The translations under genes were made by a program, and so were the position numbers. From positions 1 through 16,918 of the forward strand of contig JAYZYX010000020.1 of assembly GCA_036139795.1 (NCBI GenBank): a DNA stretch of 16,918 nt, given 5' to 3'. Below, one piece after another: positions 6,836 to 14,189 of this stretch. The notes beneath the pieces are model-generated. The model had not been told where the DNA came from, did no database searches, and was given only the letters and a program-made list of their open reading frames with translations. Numbering within the stretch: position 1 is the first letter of the stretch; each line of letters begins with the position of its first letter. Source of the stretch: Donghicola sp036139795. Lineage in GTDB: Bacteria > Pseudomonadota > Alphaproteobacteria > Rhodobacterales > Rhodobacteraceae.

Positions 6836-7540
6836 ATGAATTCGATTGGTGAGGGACTCTGGCAGGCGGCGCAATTGGTCGTGCAGCTTGATTCCGATCT
6901 GGTCGAGATCACCAGCCTGTCCCTGCGCGTCAGCCTTGGGGCAACGATTGTGGCCTCGGCTATCGGTCTGCCTCTGGGGGCTTGGCTGGCGGTGAACCGT
7001 TTTCCGGCACGGCGCTTGGTGATTGCGCTGCTGAATGCGCTGATGGGGCTGCCGCCGGTCGTGGTGGGCCTGATGGTCTATGTGATCTTTTCCCGCTCGG
7101 GTCCGCTTGGGGTTCTGGGGCTGCTGTTCACGCCCACGGTCATGGTGATTGCACAGGTGGTGATCATCACCCCGATCATCGCCTCGGTCGCCCATCAGGC
7201 AATTCGCGAGCTTTGGGCTGATTATCATGACCTGCTGATCTCGCTTCAGGCGACGCGCTGGCAGCGTATCCGGACCTTGCTTTGGGACGGTCGGCGGGCG
7301 CTGATGACCGCCTCGCTGGCGGGCTTTGGCCGCGCGATCGGCGAGGTTGGCGCGATCATGATCGTCGGCGGCAACATTGACCATGCGACCCGTGTTCTGA
7401 CCACCGCCATCGCGCTGGAAACCGGGAAGGGCGAGTTCGAGATGGCGCTGGCCTTGGGCTTTGTCCTGATCGGCTTGGCGATTGCGGTGAACCTTGCGCT
7501 ACACTTCCTCAGCCGGACCGAAAGGGGCGCAAGATGGTAG
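6836..7540 (+). CDS. tupB: Tungstate ABC transporter permease TupB
   Basis: 234-residue inner-membrane permease. Several hydrophobic segments are visible (about 30-55, 60-85, 95-120, 155-180, 200-225). The cytoplasmic EAA-type loop reads GFGRAIGEVG (163-172), then the TupB-like GGNIDHATRVLTTAIALET (178-196). These match TupB (COG4662) better than ModB. First gene of tupB-tupC-tupA; its stop overlaps the tupC start by 7 bases (7534-7540). The start at 6836 has TAGG about 9 bases upstream, a weak ribosome site. Molybdate or sulfate permeases of the same superfamily are the alternative, but the partner TupA settles it. Confidence 0.93.
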   Translation: MNSIGEGLWQAAQLVVQLDSDLVEITSLSLRVSLGATIVASAIGLPLGAWLAVNRFPARRLVIALLNALMGLPPVVVGLMVYVIFSRSGPLGVLGLLFTPTVMVIAQVVIITPIIASVAHQAIRELWADYHDLLISLQATRWQRIRTLLWDGRRALMTASLAGFGRAIGEVGAIMIVGGNIDHATRVLTTAIALETGKGEFEMALALGFVLIGLAIAVNLALHFLSRTERGARW

Positions 7541-8247
7541 GGGCGCATTGGCTGACACTGACCGATGTGACCGTCCGCAGACGGGGCAAGACCCTGTTGG
7601 GGCCGGTGAGCTTTGCCCTGAACGGTAGCGGACTGACGATCCTGATGGGGCCGAACGGGGCGGGCAAGACCACTCTGCTACGGGCCATCCACGGGATCGA
7701 GCGGCTGAATGATGGCCGGATCGAATGGCATGATCCGAAGGACGCGGATGGTCGGGCGCAGGGATTTGTGTTCCAGCAGCCGGTCTTGATGCGGCGTTCG
7801 GTTCTGGACTGCATCGCCTATCCTTTGCGCTTGGACGGCCTTAGCGCGGCGCAAGCGCGCGAGGTTGCCCGCGCCGCCGCCGATGAGGTGCATCTGCGGG
7901 TCAATCTGGATCAGCCGGTGTTCCTGCTGTCGGGCGGCGAAAAGCAGAAGATGGCCTTGGCCCGCGCCTTGGTCCGCGCCCCGCGCATCCTGTTTCTGGA
8001 CGAGCCCTGCGCCAATCTGGACGGTCACGCCATCATCGAGATCGAAGAAATTCTGAACCGGGTCCGCGCTGGAGGCACCCGCATTCTGATGTCGACCCAT
8101 GATCAGGGGCAGGCCCGCCGGTTGGCCGACAGCGTCCTGTTTCTACACAAAGGCCAACTGGTCGAGCAGACCGAGGGCCGTGAATTTTTCAGCACACCGC
8201 GTACAGAGGCGGGGCGTGCGTTTTTGAAGGGGGAGATCCTTTTATGA
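7534..8247 (+). CDS. tupC: Tungstate ABC transporter ATP-binding protein TupC
   Basis: 237-residue ATPase that powers TupB. Order of motifs: Walker A GPNGAGKT (39-46), Q-loop FVFQQP (79-83), signature LSGGEKQKM (132-140), Walker B ILFLDEP (152-158), D-loop ANLD and H-loop STHD (187-190). No C-terminal molybdate-binding (Mop/TOBE) domain is present, unlike many ModC proteins, and this fits TupC. It overlaps tupB by 7 bases and tupA by ATGA (8244-8247), so the three genes are very probably translated together. Confidence 0.95.
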   Translation: MVGAHWLTLTDVTVRRRGKTLLGPVSFALNGSGLTILMGPNGAGKTTLLRAIHGIERLNDGRIEWHDPKDADGRAQGFVFQQPVLMRRSVLDCIAYPLRLDGLSAAQAREVARAAADEVHLRVNLDQPVFLLSGGEKQKMALARALVRAPRILFLDEPCANLDGHAIIEIEEILNRVRAGGTRILMSTHDQGQARRLADSVLFLHKGQLVEQTEGREFFSTPRTEAGRAFLKGEILL

Positions 8248-9044
8248 ACCTTAAATCTATGCTTCTTGGCGCTGTCGCCGCTGTCATGTCTACAGCGGCT
8301 ATGGCCGAAGATCTGAAGATGGCGGTCACAACATCCTTTGCGAACTCGGGTCTGGCCGAAGTGCTGCTGCCCAAAGTGGCCGAGGATACGGGCATCAACG
8401 TGCAGCTTCTGATCGTTGGCACCGGTCAGGCACTGGCACTGGGCGAGGCAGGCGATGTGGACGCGGTTCTGGTCCACTCGAAAGCCGCCGAGGAAAAGTG
8501 GCTGGCGGCTGGCAACGGCACCCACCGTCGCGAGATCATGTATAACGATTTCGTCTTCATCGGTCCCAAAGAAGACCCCGCCAAAGCGGGTGCGGCAGAG
8601 GCGGCCACTGGTGCGTTGCAGGCGATTGCATCGCAAGAGGCGCCTTTCGTCAGCCGCGGTGATGACAGCGGCACCCACAAGATGGAACTACGTCTGTGGA
8701 AAGCGGCTGGCGTTGAGCCTGCGGGCGAATGGTACCGCGCAGTCGGCCAAGGCATGGGCGCGGCGCTGAACACCGCATCGGGCATGAACGCCTACATCAT
8801 GTCGGACCGCGCCAGCTGGTTGAAGTTCGCGAACAAGGGCGATCTGGGGATCGTGTTCGAAGGCGATCCTGTGCTGTTTAACCAATACGCCTTCCTGCCG
8901 GTGAACCCCGAAAAGCACCCCCATGTGCGCAACGATCTGGCCATGCAGCTGGAAGAGTGGCTGGTCAGCGACACCGCGAAAGAGCTGATCAACGACTACA
9001 CCATCGACGGCCAGACCCTGTTCGTCTTTAACGCCGAGCAATAA
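8244..9044 (+). CDS. tupA: Tungstate-binding periplasmic protein TupA
   Basis: 266-residue secreted binding protein with a signal peptide (K4, hydrophobic core, AMA cleavage near residue 21). Mature motifs match TupA: AVTTSFANSGLAEVLLP (27-43), LIVGTGQALALGEAGDVDA (56-74), MYNDFVFIGP (99-108), SRGDDSGTHKMEL (137-149) and GQGMGAALN. In TupA the Thr/Ser loop and the Arg of SRGDDSGTH bind tungstate, and the family strongly favours tungstate over molybdate. The tail overlaps the end of the convergent glycosyltransferase gene by 17 bases (9028-9044), leaving no room for a terminator outside coding sequence. The tungsten preference is inferred from family knowledge. Confidence 0.95.
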   Translation: MNLKSMLLGAVAAVMSTAAMAEDLKMAVTTSFANSGLAEVLLPKVAEDTGINVQLLIVGTGQALALGEAGDVDAVLVHSKAAEEKWLAAGNGTHRREIMYNDFVFIGPKEDPAKAGAAEAATGALQAIASQEAPFVSRGDDSGTHKMELRLWKAAGVEPAGEWYRAVGQGMGAALNTASGMNAYIMSDRASWLKFANKGDLGIVFEGDPVLFNQYAFLPVNPEKHPHVRNDLAMQLEEWLVSDTAKELINDYTIDGQTLFVFNAEQ

Positions 9045-11265
9045 GCCGCGACCGCGCGATCCGCGCGATCAGTTTGCGCACCCACGGTTTCGGCCTGATC
9101 CGGATCGTCAGCCCTTCGGCCTCTTGGGGTCGGGGGGCTTTTTCGTTGGCTTTGGCGGTTGCCGCAGCAATTGCGGGCTGAAGGGGCGCCGCTGCGTGTT
9201 TCTCCATCATCGGCGTTTCGCATTGGGCGACGGCATCGATCAGGGCAGCATGCATGTCGGCGCTCAGGCCGGACCACGGTTGCCACTCGGCCCGTTCGAT
9301 CCGCATTTTCTGCCCGTCCCAATCGGGCGCATAGCCGCGCAGGGCCGCGAAAAGGCCCGACGTTTCGCGAAAGCTGTTCACGATCTGCACCCGCTGCGCT
9401 GGTGACATCAGGCTATGGCGCGTGCTGTCCGGTGCCGTAGTGATCAAAGTGCGCAGCACGGCGCGGCGTCTGTCGCTGCTGCGCATCATGCGGTTGACCA
9501 GCAGACAGGCCTGAACCGCCTCACGCGATGGGGTGGGATAGCGCGGAGCCTCAATTGTTTGCAGGGGCGGCAGGCCAGCCAGATGGCAAAAGCCGCGCCA
9601 GACTGCGCCTTGCACCCGAAGCAGGTCAAAGTCCCCCAGCACCACTTGGGCGCCGGTCGCGGCCTCGAACGGGGCAAACAGGGCCTCAAGGTCCAGAAGG
9701 CCCGCCTGATGCTGGACCAGAAATTCGGGCAGGTTTTGGGTGCCTGCGGGGTGGCCGGTGGTGACCCATTCCGCGTGGAACCGCTCAAGGTAAGTATCGG
9801 GGCGACGGACAAGCGCGATCACTTCGGTGCTGTCGAACTGGCCCAACCGGCGCAGCAGGCGCTGGATCAGGGTGTCCCGATCCTCGGCGGTGGGGAACAG
9901 CATGTTTTCGGCGCTGATCAGAACCGTCTTTGCAGTGGTTCCGGAGATCTCGGCGTGCAGGGCGTCAAAGACCGTATCGTCATTCTTGCGCAAGGCCCGC
10001 AGCAGCCCCTGATGACCCGAGATCGCCCCGTCACGGGTCGCACCGGGCGAGGCCAGCTCAAACCCTGTTTGAGGTACCAGAATGCCGGTGCCAAGCAGGG
10101 CTTTGCGATGGTGCAGCAGGTGGTGCTGGATAAAGGTGCTGCCTGTCTTGTGCATCCCCAGATGCAGGATCAGGGTCCGGCCCTGATGGCACACGGACGC
10201 GGGCAGGGGATCGCTGCTGTCTTCCTGAGCCTGCTGCATCAGGGCGTCTGCCTCGGCAAAGTCGCCGTCTCGCAGGGCCTTATGTAGGGCAAAGAAGGTG
10301 GTGCGGGAAATCTTGCCCTTGCGAGAGGGCAACCCCACCCGCGACGTCAGGCTGACCATCGGGTCTTCGAAAATCTGGTGGCCAAAGCTGTCATCCCCCA
10401 GCAGATACTGGATGCGGCGGCCGAGTTCGGGATAGGGCGCCTGATCGCTGCTGGCCAGAATGGGGATGATGTCCATGTCCCAGATGATCCGCGCCACGCA
10501 GTTGAACAGCTCGCGCTTGTAAAAGCGCGGCGGCAGGTCTGCGGCCCGCATGTGATCCAGACATTTCTCTAAAAGCTGGACCTGAAGGATGTGGGTTTCG
10601 GGCGTTGTCTTCGATGTCGAAATCGAGTTCGCCCGCCGCCGCCACACCCGCACCGGCTGGCCCAGAAAGGCCACGCGTTTGGCCGCAGTGACCGCGTGCA
10701 GCACAAACAGGCGATCCTCGAATTTGCGCTGCTCGGTGTCGAATTGCAGGCCGTTTTCCCGCAGGAAATCCGCGCGATAGAGGCTGGACCAGCTAGAGAC
10801 AATGAACTGCGCTTCTTCGGCGGTCAAAGGCCCGTCCAGAACCCGCTGCTCTGTATGCAGCAAGGCATCACGATGCAACACGCTGTGGCGCTGCTGGCCT
10901 TCCAGTCCCAACAGGCAGCAGGCATGGGTGACATCGGCGCCGGTCTCATTCGCGTAGCGGACCTGCTGCGCAAGCCCGCCATCTGTGTAGTAATCGTCCG
11001 AATCCAGAAAGCCGATCAGCGTGCCGGTGGCCTGTGCCATGCCGGTATTGCGCGCCGCAGACAGCCCCTGATTCGAGGCGTGATGCAGAATCGTAACGTC
11101 GAATCCCGCACACAGATCCTCGACCTCGGCGGCCGAGAATTGCTCGGGATTGTCGTTCACGACAATGATCTGTGCGTCTACTTGCGGTTGACTTCGGATG
11201 GACCGAAGGGCCGAGCGCAGAAAGGCCGTTTCATCGTAAAACGGAACGATGATTGTGACGGTCAT
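9028..11265 (-). CDS. Glycosyltransferase family 2 / sulfotransferase-like fusion protein
   Basis: 745 residues, cytoplasmic, two enzyme domains. Residues 1-330 are a GT-A glycosyltransferase: VTIIVPFYDE (3-12), IIVVNDN (33-39), the metal-binding FLDSDDYY (87-93) and a candidate base in KFEDR (181-185). Residues from about 365 look like a sulfotransferase, starting with LHLGMHKTGSTFIQHHL (367-383), whose HKTGST loop would hold the PAPS phosphate, then ISAENM and LVRRPDTYLERF. The tail is basic. A product such as a sulfated surface glycan is the natural guess; acceptor and sugar are unknown. ATG 11265 has GGAAAGA five bases upstream. The acidic-protein gene ends 13 bases before it, so the two may be one transcript. 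It is out of theme with the FDH genes on either side. Confidence 0.85.
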   Translation of the reverse strand: MTVTIIVPFYDETAFLRSALRSIRSQPQVDAQIIVVNDNPEQFSAAEVEDLCAGFDVTILHHASNQGLSAARNTGMAQATGTLIGFLDSDDYYTDGGLAQQVRYANETGADVTHACCLLGLEGQQRHSVLHRDALLHTEQRVLDGPLTAEEAQFIVSSWSSLYRADFLRENGLQFDTEQRKFEDRLFVLHAVTAAKRVAFLGQPVRVWRRRANSISTSKTTPETHILQVQLLEKCLDHMRAADLPPRFYKRELFNCVARIIWDMDIIPILASSDQAPYPELGRRIQYLLGDDSFGHQIFEDPMVSLTSRVGLPSRKGKISRTTFFALHKALRDGDFAEADALMQQAQEDSSDPLPASVCHQGRTLILHLGMHKTGSTFIQHHLLHHRKALLGTGILVPQTGFELASPGATRDGAISGHQGLLRALRKNDDTVFDALHAEISGTTAKTVLISAENMLFPTAEDRDTLIQRLLRRLGQFDSTEVIALVRRPDTYLERFHAEWVTTGHPAGTQNLPEFLVQHQAGLLDLEALFAPFEAATGAQVVLGDFDLLRVQGAVWRGFCHLAGLPPLQTIEAPRYPTPSREAVQACLLVNRMMRSSDRRRAVLRTLITTAPDSTRHSLMSPAQRVQIVNSFRETSGLFAALRGYAPDWDGQKMRIERAEWQPWSGLSADMHAALIDAVAQCETPMMEKHAAAPLQPAIAAATAKANEKAPRPQEAEGLTIRIRPKPWVRKLIARIARSRLIARR

Positions 11266-11278
11266 TCAGGTCTTTCCG

Positions 11279-11551
11279 TTAGAAGCTGTCGATGTCGGTG
11301 TTGTTCTGCTCGGAACTGTCCAGATTGTCTTCTTCATCAACAGCAGAGTCGTCATCGGTTTCATCGCCATCCGATGTCAAATCGTCGAGAAGATCGCTGA
11401 CGGCGGTCTCTTCGTCGGATGAATCGTCATCGCCATCATCGCCGTTCCATTCGTCACGCAAGTCATTCAGCTTGCCCAAAACGTCGAAATCGATCGAGGC
11501 AAGAATACCCCCGCCCATGGCTGCAAACAGCAGCATCAGAAAAGTAGACAT
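11279..11551 (-). CDS. Small Asp-rich protein with N-terminal membrane segment
   Basis: 90 residues that I cannot assign to a named family. Residues 3-20 are hydrophobic (TFLMLLFAAMGGGILASI) and could be a membrane anchor or signal. From about residue 37 the protein is extremely acidic, mostly Asp, Glu, Ser and Thr, and looks disordered. Similar hydrophobic-then-Asp-rich starts occur in RTX-type calcium-binding proteins of this group, so a remnant of such a gene is possible, but no GGxGxD repeats follow. It ends 13 bases before the glycosyltransferase start. The ribosome site is weak (GTGAG). Strong acidic composition on one strand, with no competing reading frame, supports it being coding. 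Confidence 0.55.
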   Translation of the reverse strand: MSTFLMLLFAAMGGGILASIDFDVLGKLNDLRDEWNGDDGDDDSSDEETAVSDLLDDLTSDGDETDDDSAVDEEDNLDSSEQNNTDIDSF

Positions 11552-11565
11552 GTTTACTCACACGC

Positions 11566-11621
11566 AAAAACAAACTGGAAAATATCAACTTTAAGGCGAA
11601 TTTAGCACCTTAGTTTCCAGT
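11566..11621 (-). terminator. Possible Rho-independent terminator of the Mrp operon
   Basis: Read on the minus strand, ACTGGAAACTAAGG pairs with a bulged CCTT...AGTT...TTCCAGT arm, and TTGTTTTTG follows. That is a hairpin plus T-rich run about 30 bases after the DUF6505 stop. The arms have unpaired bases, so the strength is uncertain. Confidence 0.4.
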
Positions 11622-11628
11622 ATGTAAA
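11599..11628 (-). promoter_or_regulatory. Possible promoter of the acidic-protein gene
   Basis: On the minus strand TTTACA (11628-11623) and TAAATT (11604-11599) are 18 bases apart, five and four matches to the sigma-70 consensus. They would start a transcript near 11592, some 40 bases before the acidic-protein ATG. It overlaps the hairpin above, and AT-rich DNA throws up such matches easily. Confidence 0.3.
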
Positions 11629-11651
11629 CAACCGATGCCGCCAAACAGGCC

Positions 11652-12131
11652 TTATTCTTCGGGAATGCTGTGAATCGCGAATTGATCCAGCGCCGCATCA
11701 TTGGCTTCGATAAAGCGATACTGTTCACGCACGCCCGCCTCGGTCAATTCGCGCATTATGGTGAGGACGGTGTTTGGCGCGTGTTCTTCGCAGAATTCTG
11801 ACATATGGGTCAGCTCTTCGATGGCGACGGGCAGGGCGGCCTCGACCGATGGTGCGCCGTAGACGGTGACGAAATGTTGGGCCAGATCGCGGGCCAGTTG
11901 CTCGAACTCGGGGACCTCGATCTGGGTGACGGCGACAAAGGTCACGCGGCCAAAGGTTTCGATCCCCAGCCAGCCGTTGGAAAAGGCCTGACGAGCCTTG
12001 CCGGTCAGGTCGGCTTCGGTCCAGTTCGAGAACTCAAAACCGCCGCTGATGCACCATTCGCCGGTACGCGCGGGGGAATGAAAGACATTGCGGTCGCTCT
12101 CATCGAAGTGGATCGCTCGTGCCAGAAGCAT
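11652..12131 (-). CDS. DUF6505-like protein
   Basis: 159 residues, soluble, no signal peptide, acidic. Its sequence and position after a biotin/lipoate-ligase-like gene and Mrp match the DUF6505 proteins of alphaproteobacterial FDH clusters as I remember them. No catalytic motif is visible. It starts with LLARAIHFDESDRNVF and carries one GGFEFSNW segment and a mainly helical C-terminal half. The gene begins 3 bases after the stop of the ligase-like gene, with AAGGG inside that gene as a ribosome site. Last gene of the DUF6494-mrp-ligase-DUF6505 operon. Function unknown; a helper role for FDH is inferred from context. Confidence 0.75.
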   Translation of the reverse strand: MLLARAIHFDESDRNVFHSPARTGEWCISGGFEFSNWTEADLTGKARQAFSNGWLGIETFGRVTFVAVTQIEVPEFEQLARDLAQHFVTVYGAPSVEAALPVAIEELTHMSEFCEEHAPNTVLTIMRELTEAGVREQYRFIEANDAALDQFAIHSIPEE

Positions 12132-12134
12132 GTC

Positions 12135-12869
12135 TTAGGCCCTTTCTACCAGCGCTGTGAGGGGGATCAGGCGGCTTTTGCCATCGTCCTGCTTCATCAG
12201 CATGCCAAAATTCTCGTCGACCCCAAGGAAGGTGCCCGCAACCCGTTCGCCGGGCAGATGGGCCGAGGTCTGCTCCCCCAGCTTCCACACCAGTCCCTTC
12301 CATTCACGGTAAAGGGTGGCGCGACCGTTGGGTTCGTCCAATTCATTGATCCACACCAGCGTGTGGCGCGCCCATGCTTCCAGAAGCTCGACCGCGTTCA
12401 CGTCGCCGCAGCCTTCCTGATCCAGCGCGGTCCAGTCCGGTGTCTGACCAGGCTCGACCACCACGGAATCGGGCAGGCTGATCGACAGCTCGACCGAGAC
12501 GATCATCCACGCAGGGATTTCGTCAGGATTCGCGGTACTGGCGTAAAGATGCAAGGCACCGGCGTGGGCGCCGTTCAGACGCACGCCGCCTGCCCATTCC
12601 AGATGCACCGCCGTTTCCGGCGGGGCCTGTACCCCAAGGGCATTCTGAAGACCCACGCTGCAGGCGATATAGCCTGCCGTGGCGCGGGACAGAGGCTCTT
12701 CCGGGGCCAGAACCAGCGCCGCACGTAGGCGCTGGTCGTTGATGGACCAGACCAGCAACCCCGCGTCGGTGCCTTTCTCGGCCTCGGTCATTGCGATGGT
12801 CAGAGGATTGGCAGGACCGGCTGCCAAGCCTTTGATCAATGGCGGGAATTGCGGGCTGAGGGTGATCAT
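12135..12869 (-). CDS. Biotin/lipoate-protein-ligase-like protein with DUF4444-type C-terminus
   Basis: 244 residues with the shape of a biotin/lipoate ligase. The core strand pair reads HLEWAGGVRLNGAHAGAL (89-106) and then PAWMIVSVELSI (119-130), matching the KWPNDI...GKKxAGIL...VGIGIN layout of BirA. The lysine that holds the acyl-adenylate in active enzymes is replaced by His (H102 in NGAHAG), and no GRGRxGR loop is seen. So it may bind a ligand or partner and not ligate. Residues 205-235 (GERVAGTFLGVDENFGMLM) match the C-terminal DUF4444-type domain. ATG 12869 overlaps the mrp stop as ATGA. Its partner protein and ligand are unknown. Confidence 0.82.
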   Translation of the reverse strand: MITLSPQFPPLIKGLAAGPANPLTIAMTEAEKGTDAGLLVWSINDQRLRAALVLAPEEPLSRATAGYIACSVGLQNALGVQAPPETAVHLEWAGGVRLNGAHAGALHLYASTANPDEIPAWMIVSVELSISLPDSVVVEPGQTPDWTALDQEGCGDVNAVELLEAWARHTLVWINELDEPNGRATLYREWKGLVWKLGEQTSAHLPGERVAGTFLGVDENFGMLMKQDDGKSRLIPLTALVERA

Positions 12870-13930
12870 GCCTGACCGTCCGCGATCAGTTTCTTCGCGA
12901 TGTCGCGGAACACCTGCGCCTGCGGCGAATTCGGGGCCGAGACCACAATCGGTGCGCCGCCATCAGCCGCGGTGCGGATGTCCAGATGCAGGGGGATTTC
13001 GCCCATCAGGGGAACGCCCATTTTCTGCGCTTCTTTCGCAACGCCGCCGTGGCCGAAGATATGCTCTTCATGGCCGCAGTTAGAGCAGATGTGGGTGCTC
13101 ATGTTCTCGATCAGGCCATAAATCGGCACGTTCAGCTTGTTGAACATGTCGATGCCCTTACGGGCGTCCAATAGGGCCACGTCCTGCGGGGTCGAGACCA
13201 CAATGGCCCCGTTCAGGTGGGTCTTCTGGGCCAGTGTCATCTGCACGTCGCCGGTGCCCGGCGGCAGGTCCACGATCAGCACGTCCAGCGCGCCCCATTG
13301 CACCTGAAACAGCATCTGCTGCAGCGCGCCCATCAGCATGGGACCGCGCCAGACAACGGCCTCGTCCTCTTGGGTCATCAGACCCAGCGACATCAGCGTG
13401 ACGCCGTGGTTGCGCAGGGGCAGAATGGTCTTGCCATCGGGCGAGGCCGGACGGCCCGAGACCCCAAGCATCCGCGGCTGCGACGGACCGTAGACGTCAG
13501 CGTCCAGAAGGCCCACTTTGCGCCCTTCGGCGGCCAGTGCGGTGGCAAGGTTGGCCGAAACGGTGGACTTGCCCACGCCACCTTTGCCTGAAGCCACAGC
13601 GATAATCCGCGCCACACCGGGCACTGATTGGGGGCCTTGGGGCTTGGGCTTTGCCGCGCCTTTCAGGTCGGGGGCCTTGGGCGCTGCCGCATGGGCGGTC
13701 ATCGCGACCGAGACCTTGGCGATCCCCATCTCTTTCAGCTTGGCTTCGGCGGCGGCCCGCACGGGTTCCAGCACCTGAGCCTTGGCGGGGTCGATCTCCA
13801 TCACAAAGCGGGCGCTGCCCTCTTCTACGTTCAGGGCACGGACCAGACCTGCCTCGACCATGTCCTTGCCCGAAACGGGGTCAGTGATGGCCTTCAAGGC
13901 ATTCAGGACGTCTTCGCGGCTTACGCTCAT
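12866..13930 (-). CDS. mrp: Mrp/ApbC-family Fe-S cluster carrier ATPase
   Basis: 354-residue P-loop ATPase that carries and delivers 4Fe-4S clusters. Residues 1-80 form a MIP18/DUF59-type domain. A flexible Pro-rich linker is followed by the deviant Walker A GKGGVGKST (115-123), LLDADVYGPS (141-150), the switch segment VLIVDLPPGTGD (217-228) and the cluster-binding CxxC, CSNC (282-285), within HICSNCGHEEHIFG. Length is typical. The start overlaps the DUF6494 stop as ATGA (13927-13930) and its stop overlaps the ligase-like gene the same way. Most alphaproteobacteria have one Mrp; whether this is the only copy or a dedicated FDH copy cannot be told from this window. Confidence 0.93.
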   Translation of the reverse strand: MSVSREDVLNALKAITDPVSGKDMVEAGLVRALNVEEGSARFVMEIDPAKAQVLEPVRAAAEAKLKEMGIAKVSVAMTAHAAAPKAPDLKGAAKPKPQGPQSVPGVARIIAVASGKGGVGKSTVSANLATALAAEGRKVGLLDADVYGPSQPRMLGVSGRPASPDGKTILPLRNHGVTLMSLGLMTQEDEAVVWRGPMLMGALQQMLFQVQWGALDVLIVDLPPGTGDVQMTLAQKTHLNGAIVVSTPQDVALLDARKGIDMFNKLNVPIYGLIENMSTHICSNCGHEEHIFGHGGVAKEAQKMGVPLMGEIPLHLDIRTAADGGAPIVVSAPNSPQAQVFRDIAKKLIADGQA

Positions 13931-14124
13931 TCTTGCGATCCTTTAATCTCGCCGGTGACAACATGTTCGACGCCCAGATCGTCGATGGTCAGCACCATCT
14001 TGACCTGACGGGCTTTGGCCGGATCCACCCCTTCGGCCCGCAGGGCGTCTTCGATCGCCTTCTGCGAGGTCACGCCGACCTGCTTGAGAAATTTGCGAAC
14101 GGACATGTTCAGTTCGTCATCCAT
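13927..14124 (-). CDS. DUF6494 family small protein
   Basis: 65 residues, cytoplasmic. It matches the DUF6494 pattern: NMSVRKFLKQVGVTSQKAIE (6-25), then a helix and the end KMVLTIDDLGVEHVVTGEI (42-60). The RKFLKQVGVTSQ segment is the most distinctive. ATG 14124 has AGGAGA about 8 bases upstream, a good ribosome site, and the stop overlaps mrp. First gene of the operon and divergent from the cytochrome gene across a 65-bp spacer. Function unknown. Its size and tight coupling suggest an adapter for Mrp or the FDH. Confidence 0.82.
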   Translation of the reverse strand: MDDELNMSVRKFLKQVGVTSQKAIEDALRAEGVDPAKARQVKMVLTIDDLGVEHVVTGEIKGSQE

Positions 14125-14189
14125 GGGTGGTCTCCTGTATGAGGGTTTCGCATTGACCGCCCGCGCACACCGGCCCTACCGTTATAGGT

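Larger units (their letters stand above)
11551..11630. repeat. Nested inverted repeats in an AT-rich spacer
   Basis: The 100-bp spacer 11552-11651 is AT-rich, unlike its surroundings. Outer arms TGTTTAC (11551-11557) and GTAAACA (11624-11630) and inner arms ACTGGAAA (11574-11581) and TTTCCAGT (11614-11621) are exact reverse complements. Inside these, AAGG and CCTT also pair. The outer left arm overlaps the start codon of the acidic-protein gene. Confidence 0.5.

Noticed and set aside
6446..7384. 312-residue minus-strand reading frame
   Set aside because: It is antisense to DUF2478 and tupB, which have clear families, and its His/Arg/Gln-rich composition is that of a shadow frame.
8244..9044. 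ModA or PstS instead of TupA
   Set aside because: The TTSFANSGL, VGTGQAL and SRGDDSGTHK motifs are those of TupA.
9415..10287. 290-residue plus-strand reading frame, and another at 10591-11400
   Set aside because: Both lie opposite the glycosyltransferase/sulfotransferase gene, whose motifs run through the same stretch; no domain is recognisable in them.
11805..12728. 307-residue plus-strand reading frame
   Set aside because: Antisense to DUF6505 and the ligase-like gene; its composition is typical of a complement frame in high-G+C DNA.
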